NCBI GenBank assembly: GCA_942636505.2
Contig: CALOGB020000055.1
Span: forward strand, 62,001-126,000
DNA: 64,000 bases
Source: an uncultured bacterium
GTDB lineage: Bacteria > Pseudomonadota > Alphaproteobacteria > Sphingomonadales > Sphingomonadaceae
Direction of reading: 5' to 3'
Part shown: in pieces, positions 26,937 to 37,863 of the stretch
Layout of the letters: every line of letters begins with the position of its first letter
How positions within the stretch are numbered: position 1 is the stretch's first letter
Position numbers and translations under genes: made by a program
The notes under the pieces: model-generated
Told to the model about the DNA's origin: nothing
Databases searched by the model: none
Seen by the model: only the letters and a program-made list of their open reading frames with translations

Positions 26937-28115
26937 TTACTCGCCCGCGGGTGGCTCAACCAGAGGCGCGACACGATCGACCGCGGCCGCCCCCCATTCA
27001 CCCAGCACGCTCTGATCGTCCTCGTCCGCCAACCGACGTCCGCGCTCGCTGCCCCAGCGCGCGCTATCCAGTCGCCGCAATGCCCATATCGCCGCACCCC
27101 GGACGACCGGCGAGTCGTCGCCCAACAGTCCGACGACGGCCACGACGAGGCCAGGATCGCTACTGTTCCCCGCCGCAATCAAGGCATTGCGGATCATCTT
27201 GGCGCGGCCGATGCGCTTGATCGGCGAGCCCGCGAACACCGTGCGGAAGCTCGCATCGTCCAGCGCCAGGATGTCGGCAAGTTCCGGCGCGATCAGTTCC
27301 GCGCGAGGATGAAACGCCAGGTTCGCGTTGGCCGCGGCGGCGAACTTGTTCCAGGGGCACACCGCCAGGCAGTCGTCGCAGCCGTAGATGCGGTTGCCGA
27401 TCGCGGCACGGAACTCGTGCGGGATCGGCCCGGCATGCTCGATCGTGAGGTACGAGATGCAGCGGCGGGCATCGAGCTGGTATGGCCGTGGGAAGGCCGC
27501 GGTCGGGCATGCGGTCTGGCACGCATCGCAACTGCCGCAGGTGTCCACGCCGCCCTTGTCCGGCTCCAGATCGAGTGTGGTGTAGATCGCGCCGAGGAAC
27601 AGCCAGCTGCCATGCTCGCGACTGACAAGATTGGTGTGCTTGCCCTGCCAGCCGAGCCCGGCGGCTTCGGCAAGCGGCTTCTCCATCACCGGAGCAGTGT
27701 CGACGAACACCTTCAGGTCGAACAGCGGCAAGTCGCGCCCCGCCTCCGCCGCCAGCCACCGCCCGAGCGCCTTCAACTGCCGCTTCACCACATCGTGATA
27801 GTCCGGCCCCTGCGCATAGACCGAGATCCGCCCTACCCCGCCTTCGTCCGCCAGCCGGAGCGGATCGTCCTTCGGCGCATAGCTCATGCCGAGCGCGATC
27901 ACGCTGAGAACCTCCGGCCACAAACCCGCGGGACTTTCGCGGTGGTGCTTGCGCTCCTCCATCCAGATCATGTCGCCGTGGCGCCCATCCGCCAGCCATT
28001 GGTGGAGCCGTTCGCCCGCGCGCGGCGCCGCCCCCGCATGCGCGATCCCGCACGCGACGAAGCCCAGTTCCGCCGCTTTGGCCTTGAGCCTGTGTTCCAG
28101 CTTGTCTTGCGCCAC
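26937..28115 (-). CDS. queG: Epoxyqueuosine reductase
   Basis: QueG reduces epoxyqueuosine to queuosine in tRNA, using cobalamin and two [4Fe-4S] clusters. The 392-residue protein has the N-terminal cobalamin-binding region (GMSYAPKDD, ISVYAQGPDYHDVVK), with KHTNLVSREHGSW nearby. The two ferredoxin-like clusters are CGSCDACQTACP and CDDCLAVCPWNK. HEAT-like segments close the C-terminus (NALIAAGNS, DDSPVVRGAAIWAL). The start codon is GTG. The gene is divergent from the ABC transporter with fewer than 50 bases between starts. Confidence 0.95.
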   Translation of the reverse strand: MAQDKLEHRLKAKAAELGFVACGIAHAGAAPRAGERLHQWLADGRHGDMIWMEERKHHRESPAGLWPEVLSVIALGMSYAPKDDPLRLADEGGVGRISVYAQGPDYHDVVKRQLKALGRWLAAEAGRDLPLFDLKVFVDTAPVMEKPLAEAAGLGWQGKHTNLVSREHGSWLFLGAIYTTLDLEPDKGGVDTCGSCDACQTACPTAAFPRPYQLDARRCISYLTIEHAGPIPHEFRAAIGNRIYGCDDCLAVCPWNKFAAAANANLAFHPRAELIAPELADILALDDASFRTVFAGSPIKRIGRAKMIRNALIAAGNSSDPGLVVAVVGLLGDDSPVVRGAAIWALRRLDSARWGSERGRRLADEDDQSVLGEWGAAAVDRVAPLVEPPAGE

Positions 28116-28153
28116 GTCCGCCCGCTACCACGACGCCACCCTCGGGAGGAAGA

Positions 28154-29082
<929 letters not shown>

Positions 29083-29086
<4 letters not shown>

Positions 29087-30318
29087 GCCGTTTCCGTCGC
29101 ACCCTCCGCCAGACCTTCACGATCGCGCGCCGCGACTTCATCGCCACCGTGTTCACGCCGATCTTCCTGCTGTTCCTGTTCGCGCCCGTCATCATGGGCT
29201 CGTTCGGCGCGATCGGCGGACTGGGCGCGGCGAGCGTTAGCGGCGGCGCGCAGGACAAGACGCGGATCATCGCGATCGTCCCCGCCACCACCGCGCGACC
29301 GATCGACGAGGCTGACGAGCGCCTGCGCGGCATGTTCCGCAGCGACGAAGCGCCCCCCGAACTGTCGATCGTTGCGCCGACCGCCGATCCAGCTGCCCAG
29401 GCGCGCGCGGCGTTCGAGACCAAGGACGTCGACGCCTCCGCAGTGCTGTACGGCCCGCTCGACGCGCCGCAAATCCTGTACGGACCGCGCGGCAAACGCT
29501 CGGCCGATTACCTCGGGCTGCTCGCGCAGACGACGCTCGCCGCGCAGAGGCTCGGCGGCACGCTGCCGACGATCGCCGCGACCAAGACGCAGATCACGCG
29601 CTCGACCACCTCGGTCGGCGGCCAGCACCAATCCGCCTTCTTCGCAGTGTTCGGGATCTTCTTCCTGACGCTGTTCCTGTCGGGGCAGGTCGTCGGCACG
29701 ATGGCCGAGGAGCGCAACAACAAGGTGATCGAGGTACTCGCCGCCGCGGTGCCCTTGGAGTCCGTGTTCTTCGGCAAGCTGATCGGCATGTTCGGAGTCG
29801 CGGTGCTGTTCGTCGCGTTCTGGGGCACCGTCGTCACGCAGATCACGTCGCTGATGCCCGCCGCCGCCGCGGTCGCGCTAGGCGACCTGACCCCCGCGGT
29901 CGGCGCACCGATGTTCGCGGTGTTGTTCGCGGCCTATTTCAGCATGGCGTATCTGCTGCTCGGCTCGGTGTTCCTCGGCGTGGGCGCGCAGGCGACGACG
30001 ATGCGCGAAATCCAGATGCTGTCGCTGCCGATTACGATTCTGCAGGTCGCGATGTTCGGACTGTCCTCCGCGGCGGTCTCCCACCCCGGCAGCTGGCTCG
30101 CCACCGCCGCTGAACTGTTCCCCCTCTCCTCGCCATTCGCAATGGCCGGCCGCGCAGCAAACTCGCCCGAACTCTGGCCACACGTCGCCGCACTCGCGTG
30201 GCAGGCGTTGTGGGTGACGATTTTTATAACGGTGGGGGCGCGTCTGTTCCGCCGCGGCGTGCTGCAATCGGGAAGTGCTAGGCCGTTCTGGCGGCGCAAG
30301 GCGAAGGCAACCACTTGA
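29083..30318 (+). CDS. ABC-2 type permease (NatB-like)
   Basis: The 411-residue membrane protein has an N-terminal helix (FIATVFTPIFLLFLFAPVIM), a ~150-residue periplasmic domain and five C-terminal helices (e.g. FFAVFGIFFLTLFLSGQVVG). AEERNNKVIEVLAAAVP is the hallmark of ABC-2/NatB permeases. It is translationally coupled to the ATPase gene and forms the export complex with it in the inner membrane. Confidence 0.88.
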
Positions 30319-30320
30319 CC

Positions 30321-30398
30321 GTTCTCCTGCGAACGCAGGAGCCCAGGCTGACGAACGCCATCCCTCGCGGTCCTGGACTCCTGCGTTCGCAGGAGAAC
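30321..30398. repeat. Inverted repeat of CTCCTGCGAACGCAGGAG type
   Basis: The hairpins CTCCTGCGAACGCAGGAG and CTCCTGCGTTCGCAGGAG face each other across about 40 bases. The element begins three bases after the permease stop and ends before the P450 leader, so it may end transcription of the ABC operon. Confidence 0.8.
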
Positions 30399-30459
30399 GG
30401 CGCCTATTGACATAAGTGTCAGCAAAGCCTCTCCTGCGGCGAAACACGGGAGAGAAACG

Positions 30460-31698
30460 ATGGCGACTCTGGTAAGAGACGTGGCGCAACAGACGGTCGA
30501 TCCGCTCGACGTGAGCCGCGCCGAACTCTACCGCGACGACCTCTGGCAGGCGCCGTTCGCGCAACTCCGCGCCGAGTCCCCCGTCCATTACGTCGGGCAT
30601 TCCGACTACGGCCCCTATTGGTCGGTCTCCTCCTACAAGGGCATCGTCGAGGTCGAGTCGCTCCCCGATCTCTATTCCTCCGAGGCCGGCGGGATCACGA
30701 TCGCCGATTTCATCGCCGAGCGCGACGTCCGCATGCCGATGTTCATCGCGCGCGACCGCCCCGTGCATACCGGCCAGCGCCGCACCGTCGCGCCCGCCTT
30801 CACCCCCAGCGAGATGACGCGAATGTCGGGCGATATCCGACGGCGGACGGCGGATATGCTCGACAGCCTGCCGTGGAACACGCCGTTCGACTGGGTCGAT
30901 ACCGTCGCGATCGAACTCACCACGCAGATGCTCGCGATCCTGTTCGACTTTCCCTGGGCGGACCGACGGAAGCTGACCCTATGGTCGGACTGGGCAGGCG
31001 ATATCGAGATCGTCAAGAACGAGGAACTGCGCGGCCAGCGGCTGGCGCACATGTTCGAATGCGGATCGTATTTCAAAGGCTTGTGGGACGCGAAGATCGA
31101 CAAGGCGCCGACGCCCGACCTGATCTCGATGATGATCCATTCGGACGCGATGAGCCACATGGATCACAACGAGTTCATCGGGAACCTCATCCTGCTGATC
31201 GTCGGCGGCAACGACACGACGCGCAATTCGATGTCCGCGCTCGCCTATGGCCTCGACAAATTCCCGGAGTCGCGCGCGAAGCTGGAGGCGGATCCGACGC
31301 TGATCCCCAACGCGGTCAGCGAGATTCTGCGCTGGCAGACGCCACTTGCGCACATGCGCCGCACCGCGACCGCCGATGCGGAACTGATGGGACAACAGAT
31401 CAAGGCCGGCGACAAGCTCGCGCTTTGGTACATCTCGGCGAACCGCGACGAGAGCGTGTTCGGCGACGATGCGGACGCGATCGTGGTGGATCGCCCGAAC
31501 GCGCGGCGGCATCTGGCATTCGGCCACGGCATCCACCGCTGCGTCGGCGCGCGGCTTGCCGAAATGCAGATCGCGATCCTGCTGGAGGAAATGGCCGCCC
31601 GCCGCATGCGGATCAACGTGCTCGCCGAACCGACGCGGGTCGCGGCTTGCTTCGTCCACGGCTATCGCACGCTCCCGGTGGAAATCAGCAAATACTGA
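30460..31698 (+). CDS. Cytochrome P450, CYP153-like
   Basis: The 412-residue protein resembles CYP153 alkane and fatty-acid terminal hydroxylases along its length: SPVHYVGHSDYGPYWSVSSY and EFIGNLILLIVGGNDTTRNS (I-helix). The ExxR stretch is SEILRWQTPLAHMRR. The heme-binding loop is FGHGIHRCVG with ligand Cys361. It is soluble and would need a ferredoxin and reductase; none is adjacent, but a [2Fe-2S] ferredoxin gene lies at 49000. The start has GGGAGAG upstream. The substrate (medium-chain alkane or terpene-like) is inferred. Confidence 0.88.
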   Translation: MATLVRDVAQQTVDPLDVSRAELYRDDLWQAPFAQLRAESPVHYVGHSDYGPYWSVSSYKGIVEVESLPDLYSSEAGGITIADFIAERDVRMPMFIARDRPVHTGQRRTVAPAFTPSEMTRMSGDIRRRTADMLDSLPWNTPFDWVDTVAIELTTQMLAILFDFPWADRRKLTLWSDWAGDIEIVKNEELRGQRLAHMFECGSYFKGLWDAKIDKAPTPDLISMMIHSDAMSHMDHNEFIGNLILLIVGGNDTTRNSMSALAYGLDKFPESRAKLEADPTLIPNAVSEILRWQTPLAHMRRTATADAELMGQQIKAGDKLALWYISANRDESVFGDDADAIVVDRPNARRHLAFGHGIHRCVGARLAEMQIAILLEEMAARRMRINVLAEPTRVAACFVHGYRTLPVEISKY

Positions 31699-31759
31699 GG
31701 CTTGGCGTAACCTTACCGGGTGGTTCGAACGTACCTATATCCGAACCATGGAGACGAAC

Positions 31760-32248
31760 ATGACCCAGGACCGCCGCGCTTTCCTCACGCTTGCCGGAGC
31801 AGGCGTCGCCGGCTTCGCGCTCTGGGGATGCACGTCGCAACCTGCGCAGGCCGCCGAGCGGTTCGAGGTCACGCTGACCGACGCGCAGTGGCGCAAGAAG
31901 CTGTCGCCCGATGCGTATGATACGCTGCGCAAGGAGGCCACCGAGCGGCCCTATTCGAGCCCGCTCAACGGCGAACATCGCGCGGGAATCTTCTCGTGCG
32001 GCGGGTGTGCGTTGCCGAACTTCTCGTCGAAGACCAAGTTCGAGAGCGGCACGGGCTGGCCGAGCTTCTGGCAGCCGCTGCCGAACGCGGTGCGGACGCG
32101 GGTGGACTCGACGATGGGGATGGGGCGGACCGAGGTCCATTGCCGCCGGTGCGGCGGGCATCTCGGGCACGTGTTCGATGATGGGCCGAAGCCGACGGGG
32201 AAGCGGTATTGCATGAATGGTGATGCGCTGACGTTCAAGGCCGCTTGA
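31760..32248 (+). CDS. msrB: Peptide-methionine (R)-S-oxide reductase, exported
   Basis: The 162-residue enzyme reduces methionine-R-sulfoxide in proteins. The zinc-binding CxxC pairs are CGGCALP and CRRCGG, FESGTGWPSFW is present, and the catalytic Cys is in GKRYCMNG. The N-terminus carries a twin-arginine type signal (DRRAFLTLAGAGVAG), and a Cys follows (WGCTS). It is therefore probably exported, possibly as a lipoprotein, and repairs periplasmic proteins. The ATG at 31760 (GGAG upstream) is preferred over one 12 bases earlier. Confidence 0.92.
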   Translation: MTQDRRAFLTLAGAGVAGFALWGCTSQPAQAAERFEVTLTDAQWRKKLSPDAYDTLRKEATERPYSSPLNGEHRAGIFSCGGCALPNFSSKTKFESGTGWPSFWQPLPNAVRTRVDSTMGMGRTEVHCRRCGGHLGHVFDDGPKPTGKRYCMNGDALTFKAA

Positions 32249-32300
32249 GGCCGTTCAATTGCCAGGCGGCCATCGCGAATCGCTGCTGAGCAAATAGAGT

Positions 32301-32494
32301 GTTCCCCCGCGAAGGCGGGGGTCCAGACTGGGCTCCCGCCTTCGCGGGAGAACAAGAAGGTAGGCAGGTAACGACTTGTTTTGCCACCTCCCCGGCGAAG
32401 GCCGGGGTCCAATTTGGAAACGACGCTGATCGGGGGCAGCGCTCCGTTAATGCTACCTTTCCAATTGGGCCCCGGCCTTCGCCGGGGAGGTGCC
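32301..32494. repeat. Two extragenic inverted-repeat elements in a gene-free stretch
   Basis: The gap 32249-32618 has no gene. It holds one element of the CCCCCGCGAAGGCGGGGG type at 32301-32353. A second pair is at 32383-32494 (CCCCGGCGAAGGCCGGGG and GGCCCCGGCCTTCGCCGGGG about 75 bases apart). They separate the msrB end from the convergent CHAP gene and could act as terminators. Confidence 0.8.
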
Positions 32495-32618
32495 GTTTGG
32501 GAAGTTGAAGCGCCTAACTGTCAGGGGGCGGTCAGTAGCGAAACGCTAGACTAACGACGCAAGAAACAAGTGCCGTGGATGCCGGACCGAGCCCCGCACC
32601 TCACCGCAGAGACAAACC

Positions 32619-33239
32619 TCAGTTCGCCTCGTTCACCAGCGTAAAGATCCCACGCGGGTCGGTCGGGCCGTGCTGGATCGTCGCAAGCTGCGCAGCATTG
32701 GCGCGCTGCGTTGCGGTGACGGTGTGGGTAGCGCTCGCCATCTGGAACGAAGACGCAGGCGCGTCAAGCATGTCGCCAGCAGGCGCGTGGCCCGAATAGA
32801 TGAAGCCCTTGGTCGGATAGGCCGAGGTGCCGAGGTCGCCCTGCGGACCATACCAGACCTTGACCATGCTCCAGTCACCGGCGGGCGAGACGTCGATCGC
32901 GCGGACGTTCGTCTCGATCGCGCCGGGGCGGGACCAGTTGGCGTGCGTAAGGAGGACTTCGCGGTCACTGACGACCTTCGAGACCATCGCGACATGGCCG
33001 ACGCGCATCCGCGATGTCGGCGAGAAGGCGAGGACCGAGCCGGCCTTCGGGGTGTGGCCACGCTCGTAGCGACCCTCGGCCTGGCTCCACCAGGTGTTCG
33101 CGTTGCCGCGGATTTCGATCCCCGAAACCGAGCGGGCGAACGTCACGCACTGCCAGAACTGAGCCGCAGCAGGGGTGGCCGTCATCAGGCCGCACGATAC
33201 CACCAGCGCAAAACGCGCTGCTAACGCCTTGAAATTCAT
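32619..33239 (-). CDS. Secreted CHAP-domain peptidase/amidase
   Basis: The 206-residue protein has a signal peptide (~1-27, ending ATPAAAQ). A CHAP domain follows, with catalytic Cys in FWQCVTFARS and His in VGHVAMVSKVV, plus the usual LTHANW motif. CHAP enzymes cleave peptidoglycan peptides or amides, so a cell-wall remodelling role in the periplasm is likely. The ATG at 33239 follows GGGGGTCTCG. It is monocistronic. The C-terminal ~60 residues are unrecognised. Confidence 0.85.
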   Translation of the reverse strand: MNFKALAARFALVVSCGLMTATPAAAQFWQCVTFARSVSGIEIRGNANTWWSQAEGRYERGHTPKAGSVLAFSPTSRMRVGHVAMVSKVVSDREVLLTHANWSRPGAIETNVRAIDVSPAGDWSMVKVWYGPQGDLGTSAYPTKGFIYSGHAPAGDMLDAPASSFQMASATHTVTATQRANAAQLATIQHGPTDPRGIFTLVNEAN

Positions 33240-33376
33240 CGAGACCCCCCGGCCAAAACCCGTTTGTCGCATTCTGGCTACGGGAGGTTCGATTTAATTG
33301 GAACCCGTGCGGGAACCATATCCGACGAAGCGTGTTACCGCACCGACCAACGCCCCGAATGGGCGCTCAGGGCGGC

Positions 33377-35254
33377 TCAGTTCATGAGTTTCCAACCGGT
33401 TATGCGGTCGACCGTTACCTGCGTGACCGCATGATAGCCCGGCCGCGCCTTGCCGTAGATGTCCATCGCCAGCTTGTGGCCCCAGTCACCCGACTCCATC
33501 ATCTGCTGGAACAGCGGTGCGACGAATTTACGCCGACCCTGCGAGGTCAGGAACTGCTCGGCCGAGGCGTCAGCGGGCGCATAGTGGTTGGCGAGCGCGA
33601 GTTGCAGCCAGGCGAAGCGGATCTCGGCATTGCCGGTGGTGTTCCAGCCGAACGCCGTGTCGAGCGTTTTCAACCGCTCGACCGAGAGTTTGCGCGGCAA
33701 TTGCGTGATGAACCGCGTGATCTCCTGCGTTGTAGCCTTGCCGGGCACGCCCGAGACGGGACCGCCAGCCGCATACGCCTTGGCCGCCGCGTCGACCGCG
33801 GGGAAAGCGGCGGACGTCACATGCACCGCGTTCGCGGGGATGCCGGGGCTATAGACCCACGTATCGACGCCGATCGTCCTGGCTTCGGCGGGAGTCAGCA
33901 GCTTCGACTTGAGGTCGGCGAGGAAGCCGGCGCTGGTCTGCGGCTGGAAGGCGTGGCGGTCGAAATAGCTGCTCAGATACGCGTCCCACCGTGCGCGCCC
34001 GACCTGTTTCTCGATCGTGCGGAGGAACGCCGCGCCCTTGTCGTAGGCGATCTGCGTCATGCCGTCGTCGGGATCGCGCGCGGCGTCGAGATCGAGGTGG
34101 AGCTGCGTGTCCTTCGCCGCGGGGCCACCGGCGTCCTTCACCGCGGCGAGCATGTCGGTCCAGGCGAGGTCGGCCTCCATGTCGGCGCGGCGCTTGCCGT
34201 AGAGCGCCTCCATGATCCGGTTCTCGAAATAGCTGGTAAAGCCTTCGTTGAGCCAGAAATCGTCCCAGGTCGCGTTGGTCACGAGGTTGCCCGACCAGCT
34301 GTGCGCGAGTTCGTGCGCGATCAGCGAGACGAGGCTGCGGTCGCCGGCGATCGCGGTCGGCGTCGCGAAGGTGAGCGTCGGGTTCTCCATGCCGCCGAAC
34401 GGGAACGACGGCGGCAGAACCAGCACGTCGTAGCGGCCCCAGCGATACGGGCCGTACAGCCCTTCGGCGGCGGCGACGAACTTCTCGAGCTCGCCGAATT
34501 CGTACGCGGCCTTTGGCAGGGTCGCGGGTTCGGCCCAGATGCCGGTGCGCGGGCCGGTCGACTTGAACGCGATATCGCCGACCGCGAGCGCGATGAGGTA
34601 CGGCGCGACGGGCTTGTCCATCTTGTACTGGAATGTGCAGCGATCCGCGACGCAGGTCGGCTTGCCGGTCGCGAGCCCGCTCATCACCGCGGTGAGTTGC
34701 TTGGGGACGGCGATCTTCGCTTCCCAGGTCTGGCGGATACCGGGGGAGTCCTGCGTCGGGATCCAGCTGCGGTTGAGGATCGCCTCGCCCTGGCTGAAGA
34801 GGAACGGCTGCGTCTTGCCCGCGGTCTGCGCAGGGGTCAGCCATTGCAGCGCCTTCGCGTCGGGCGACGAGGCATAGGCGATGCGGATTTTCCTGGCGCC
34901 GTTCAGCGTGACGGTCAGTGGCGCGCCGTGGATCTTGTCGACCGCGCCGACTTCGTAAGGGAGCGGCTTGCCCGCAGCGTCGGTGATGTTGACGATCTTC
35001 AGGCCGTTGTCGTCGAGCACTAGCTTGGCGCCCGGGTTCGCCAGGATGTCGAGCGTGGCGATGCCGCGGATGACGTGCGTGTCGAAGTCGGCGGCGAGAT
35101 CGAGCGCGACGTGCGTGACGCGGGCTTCAGCGGGGCGGGCGTAGCTGTGCGGGTCGTGCGCGTCGGGGGTGGTGAGGATCGGGGCGATCGTCTGTGCGAC
35201 GGCGGGGGATGCGAGGACGAGACCGAGGGCGGTGGCTAGAGCGGGGATGCGCAT
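33377..35254 (-). CDS. M1 family zinc aminopeptidase, exported
   Basis: The 625-residue protein begins with a signal peptide (~1-20). It has the M1 substrate motif GGMEN (287-291), the zinc site HELAH (314-318) and the third ligand E337 in WLNEGF. Its organisation resembles leukotriene A4 hydrolase-type enzymes with a C-terminal helical domain. It should trim peptides in the periplasm. The start has GGAG shortly upstream. It is a single-gene unit. Confidence 0.92.
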   Translation of the reverse strand: MRIPALATALGLVLASPAVAQTIAPILTTPDAHDPHSYARPAEARVTHVALDLAADFDTHVIRGIATLDILANPGAKLVLDDNGLKIVNITDAAGKPLPYEVGAVDKIHGAPLTVTLNGARKIRIAYASSPDAKALQWLTPAQTAGKTQPFLFSQGEAILNRSWIPTQDSPGIRQTWEAKIAVPKQLTAVMSGLATGKPTCVADRCTFQYKMDKPVAPYLIALAVGDIAFKSTGPRTGIWAEPATLPKAAYEFGELEKFVAAAEGLYGPYRWGRYDVLVLPPSFPFGGMENPTLTFATPTAIAGDRSLVSLIAHELAHSWSGNLVTNATWDDFWLNEGFTSYFENRIMEALYGKRRADMEADLAWTDMLAAVKDAGGPAAKDTQLHLDLDAARDPDDGMTQIAYDKGAAFLRTIEKQVGRARWDAYLSSYFDRHAFQPQTSAGFLADLKSKLLTPAEARTIGVDTWVYSPGIPANAVHVTSAAFPAVDAAAKAYAAGGPVSGVPGKATTQEITRFITQLPRKLSVERLKTLDTAFGWNTTGNAEIRFAWLQLALANHYAPADASAEQFLTSQGRRKFVAPLFQQMMESGDWGHKLAMDIYGKARPGYHAVTQVTVDRITGWKLMN

Positions 35255-35345
35255 GGGAACTCCGATGTCGCCGTTCCAAGGGGAAGGCCAAGCATCGGTC
35301 CTACCGCCTTGCCACTCTCGCTGGAAGAGCGGCGGTCACCGTCCT

Positions 35346-35453
35346 GCTCCCCTCCCTGGAAGGGAGGGGTTGGGGGTGGGTCGGTCTGTTGGCTGACGGA
35401 GCGCTGCCCAAGCGGCCGACCCACCCCCGGCCCCTCCCTTTCAGGGAGGGGGG
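35346..35453. repeat. Inverted repeat of CTCCCTGGAAGGGAGGGG type
   Basis: The left arm CCTCCCTGGAAGGGAGGGG with GGGGGTGGGTCGG pairs with the right arm CCGACCCACCCCCGG and CCCTCCCTTTCAGGGAGGGG. It lies downstream of the MFS symporter gene and upstream of the aminopeptidase gene. Relatives are at 44226-44340 and 48195-48309. Confidence 0.82.
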
Positions 35454-35459
35454 GGAAGG

Positions 35460-36908
35460 TCAGGGTTCGCGCGGGGCTGCATCTAGGCTGGGCGCGCCGG
35501 TCAGTCGCGCCAACCGCGCCTCATGCTCGACCCGGCCAAACGGAAACCGCGAGAAGAAGAACGCCGAGACGCACGCCAGCGCGATGTAGAGCCCCGCGTA
35601 GATCAACGTCAGCCGGTCGATCGTCGCCACCGGCACCGTCCCCGGCGTCGCCTTGGCTGGAAACCCCGCCACCGCAAGGATCATCCCGGCGAAGAATATC
35701 CCGATCCCGCTGGTGCATTTCTGGACGAAGAACGAGCCGGCGAAGAACACGCCTTCGGACCGCCGCCCCGTCTTCGCCTCCGAATCCTCGACCACGTCGG
35801 CCATCATCGAGGCGCCGAGGATGAACCCGGTAACGTTCGACGCGGTGCCGAGGATGAAGAACCCGAACAGCATCGGCAGCAACGCGGACTCGCCGACCTC
35901 CGGAAACACGCCGAGCATCCGCAGCCAGTACGGCGACGTGTTGAGCGCCGCGCCCAGCAGCACCGCGCCCATCGCCGCCTTGGGCTTGCTCCCCGTCCTG
36001 CCGAGCCGAGGCGCGGCGAGGAACGCGAGGAACACGCCGGAGAACAAGGCGATCGTCAGGTAGACGAACACCGGCCCCTTGAAGCCCCACACATAGGTGT
36101 AGAGATAGTTCGACATCGCATAGCTGATGCCCTGGATCGTGTACGCGCAGACGCCCGCCGCCATCAGGATCGCGAACGCGCGGTTCTTCACGGTTTGGCG
36201 AAGTTCGGCGAAGGACTCGCGGAGGGTCTGGCGGACGATCGGCGGGTTGGGGAGGTGCCTGATCTCGTGATGCGTGCCGAGCGCGGAGACGAGGATCGCG
36301 ACGCCGATGAACAGCGCGCCCGCGAGCGCGAAGCCGCCGTAGCCGGCGCGGTTGAGCAGGCCGTTCGGGAACGCGGGCGTCGGCGCGAGGAAATACTGGT
36401 ACGCCGACAGCAGCATCAGCAGACCGCCGACCCAGCCGAACAGATAGCGATACGCCATGATCCGCGTCCGCTCGTCATACCCCGAGGTGAGCTCGGGGGT
36501 CAGCGCGACCGAGGGGACCTCGTAGCAACTCACCGCGCTGCGCACGATCACCGCCATGACGAACAGCCAGACGAGCGTCTGCGGCTCGGACATCGCCGAG
36601 GGCGGGTTCCAGAGCAGCAGCCAGCCGACCATGATCGGCAGCGCGGACGCGTACATCCACGGATGCCGCCTGCCCCACCGCGTCCGCGTGCGGTCGGAGA
36701 AGAAGCCCACCGCGGGATCGACGAACGCATCGATCAGCAACGCCATCATGATGACGAGCCCGACGGTGGCGGACGGCAGCCCGACGACCTGGTTGTAGAA
36801 CAGCAGCAGGAACGTGCCGAACCCGGCGTCCTTCACCCCGTACGCGACCGCGCCGAAGCCGTAGCTCGCCATCGTTCCGGTCGAGAGGCGGCGGGCGGGT
36901 GCCGTCAC
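35460..36908 (-). CDS. MFS glycoside/sugar:cation symporter (GPH-like)
   Basis: The 482-residue protein has about 12 transmembrane helices. It shows the GPH family loop signature DPAVGFFSDRTRTRWGRRHPW between helices 2 and 3. It probably takes up a glycoside or sugar acid with a cation. The GTG start at 36908 overlaps the SDR stop as GTGA, so the two form an operon and the SDR may act on the imported substrate. Confidence 0.87.
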   Translation of the reverse strand: MTAPARRLSTGTMASYGFGAVAYGVKDAGFGTFLLLFYNQVVGLPSATVGLVIMMALLIDAFVDPAVGFFSDRTRTRWGRRHPWMYASALPIMVGWLLLWNPPSAMSEPQTLVWLFVMAVIVRSAVSCYEVPSVALTPELTSGYDERTRIMAYRYLFGWVGGLLMLLSAYQYFLAPTPAFPNGLLNRAGYGGFALAGALFIGVAILVSALGTHHEIRHLPNPPIVRQTLRESFAELRQTVKNRAFAILMAAGVCAYTIQGISYAMSNYLYTYVWGFKGPVFVYLTIALFSGVFLAFLAAPRLGRTGSKPKAAMGAVLLGAALNTSPYWLRMLGVFPEVGESALLPMLFGFFILGTASNVTGFILGASMMADVVEDSEAKTGRRSEGVFFAGSFFVQKCTSGIGIFFAGMILAVAGFPAKATPGTVPVATIDRLTLIYAGLYIALACVSAFFFSRFPFGRVEHEARLARLTGAPSLDAAPREP

Positions 36909-37732
36909 TTCAATTTGTCGAGCAGCGCGAACAGCGAAGGCTGCGCGGGGTCCCAGCTTGGCCGCGTGCCGATCGTCATGCCGCCATCTACGAGGATGTG
37001 CGTGCCGGTGATGAAGCTGGCATCGTCGCTGGCGAGGAACGCGACCGCGGCGGCGATGTCCTCGCTGGTGCCGGGGCGGCGGATCGGCTGTGCGTCGGCG
37101 GCGATATGCGCGATCATCGCATCGGCCTGCGACGTCTTGGCGGCGTCGAGTTCGAGCGTGCGCGTGAAGATGTTGGTGACGATGAAGCCGGGCACGACCG
37201 CGTTCACGCGGATCTTGTGCTGCGCGAGGTCGGCGGCGGCTTGCTTGGTGAGGTGGAGCACGCCGGCCTTGGCGGTGGAATAGGCGGTCGGCGCGTAACC
37301 GGTGCCAAGCGCAGATACCGACGAGGTGTTGACGATCGCGCCGCCGCCGCGTTTCGCCATCAGCGGTGCGGCATAGCGGATGCCGAGCGCGACCGAGCGC
37401 AGCAGCAGCGCCTGCGTCCGGTCCCAGTCCTCAGGAGAAATCTCGCCGATTGGGTCGCGCGAGCCGCCCGCGCCGGCATTGTTGAACAGGATGTCGAGGC
37501 CACCCGCATCGTCGGCGGTCTGCATCAGTGCCTCGATATCGCCGGCCTGGAGCACGTCGGTACGCTGGAACAGGATACGGCCGCCGGACGCGTCGGCGAG
37601 CGCGTGGCCGCCGGTCTCGTCGATGTCGCCGATCAGGACGGTCGCCCCTTCGTCGGCGAGTCGGAGCGCGGTCGCCCGGCCGATGCCGGACGCGCCGCCG
37701 GTCACGACGGCACGCTTGCCTGAAAACCTCAC
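36905..37732 (-). CDS. Short-chain dehydrogenase/reductase (operon with symporter)
   Basis: The 275-residue SDR has the cofactor motif TGGASGIGRA, the NNAG motif and the active site Ser (NTSSVSAL) with YSTAK. An acidic residue at the end of strand 2 (GDIDE) suggests NAD rather than NADP. The GTG at 37732 follows AGGAGAGAG; an upstream extension of 15 codons looks spurious. It is divergent from the next SDR gene and coupled to the symporter gene. Confidence 0.88.
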   Translation of the reverse strand: MRFSGKRAVVTGGASGIGRATALRLADEGATVLIGDIDETGGHALADASGGRILFQRTDVLQAGDIEALMQTADDAGGLDILFNNAGAGGSRDPIGEISPEDWDRTQALLLRSVALGIRYAAPLMAKRGGGAIVNTSSVSALGTGYAPTAYSTAKAGVLHLTKQAAADLAQHKIRVNAVVPGFIVTNIFTRTLELDAAKTSQADAMIAHIAADAQPIRRPGTSEDIAAAVAFLASDDASFITGTHILVDGGMTIGTRPSWDPAQPSLFALLDKLK

Positions 37733-37863
37733 ACGCTCTCTCCTGCTCTTTTGGCGAGCATAGTACGGGCTTTGCACTCGTCAATGACGCCTCGTTCGAA
37801 AAACGGGTTTGCGGCGCGCGGCGCTCGGCGATACCAAGCGGGCAAACATTCGGAGGATGCGTG

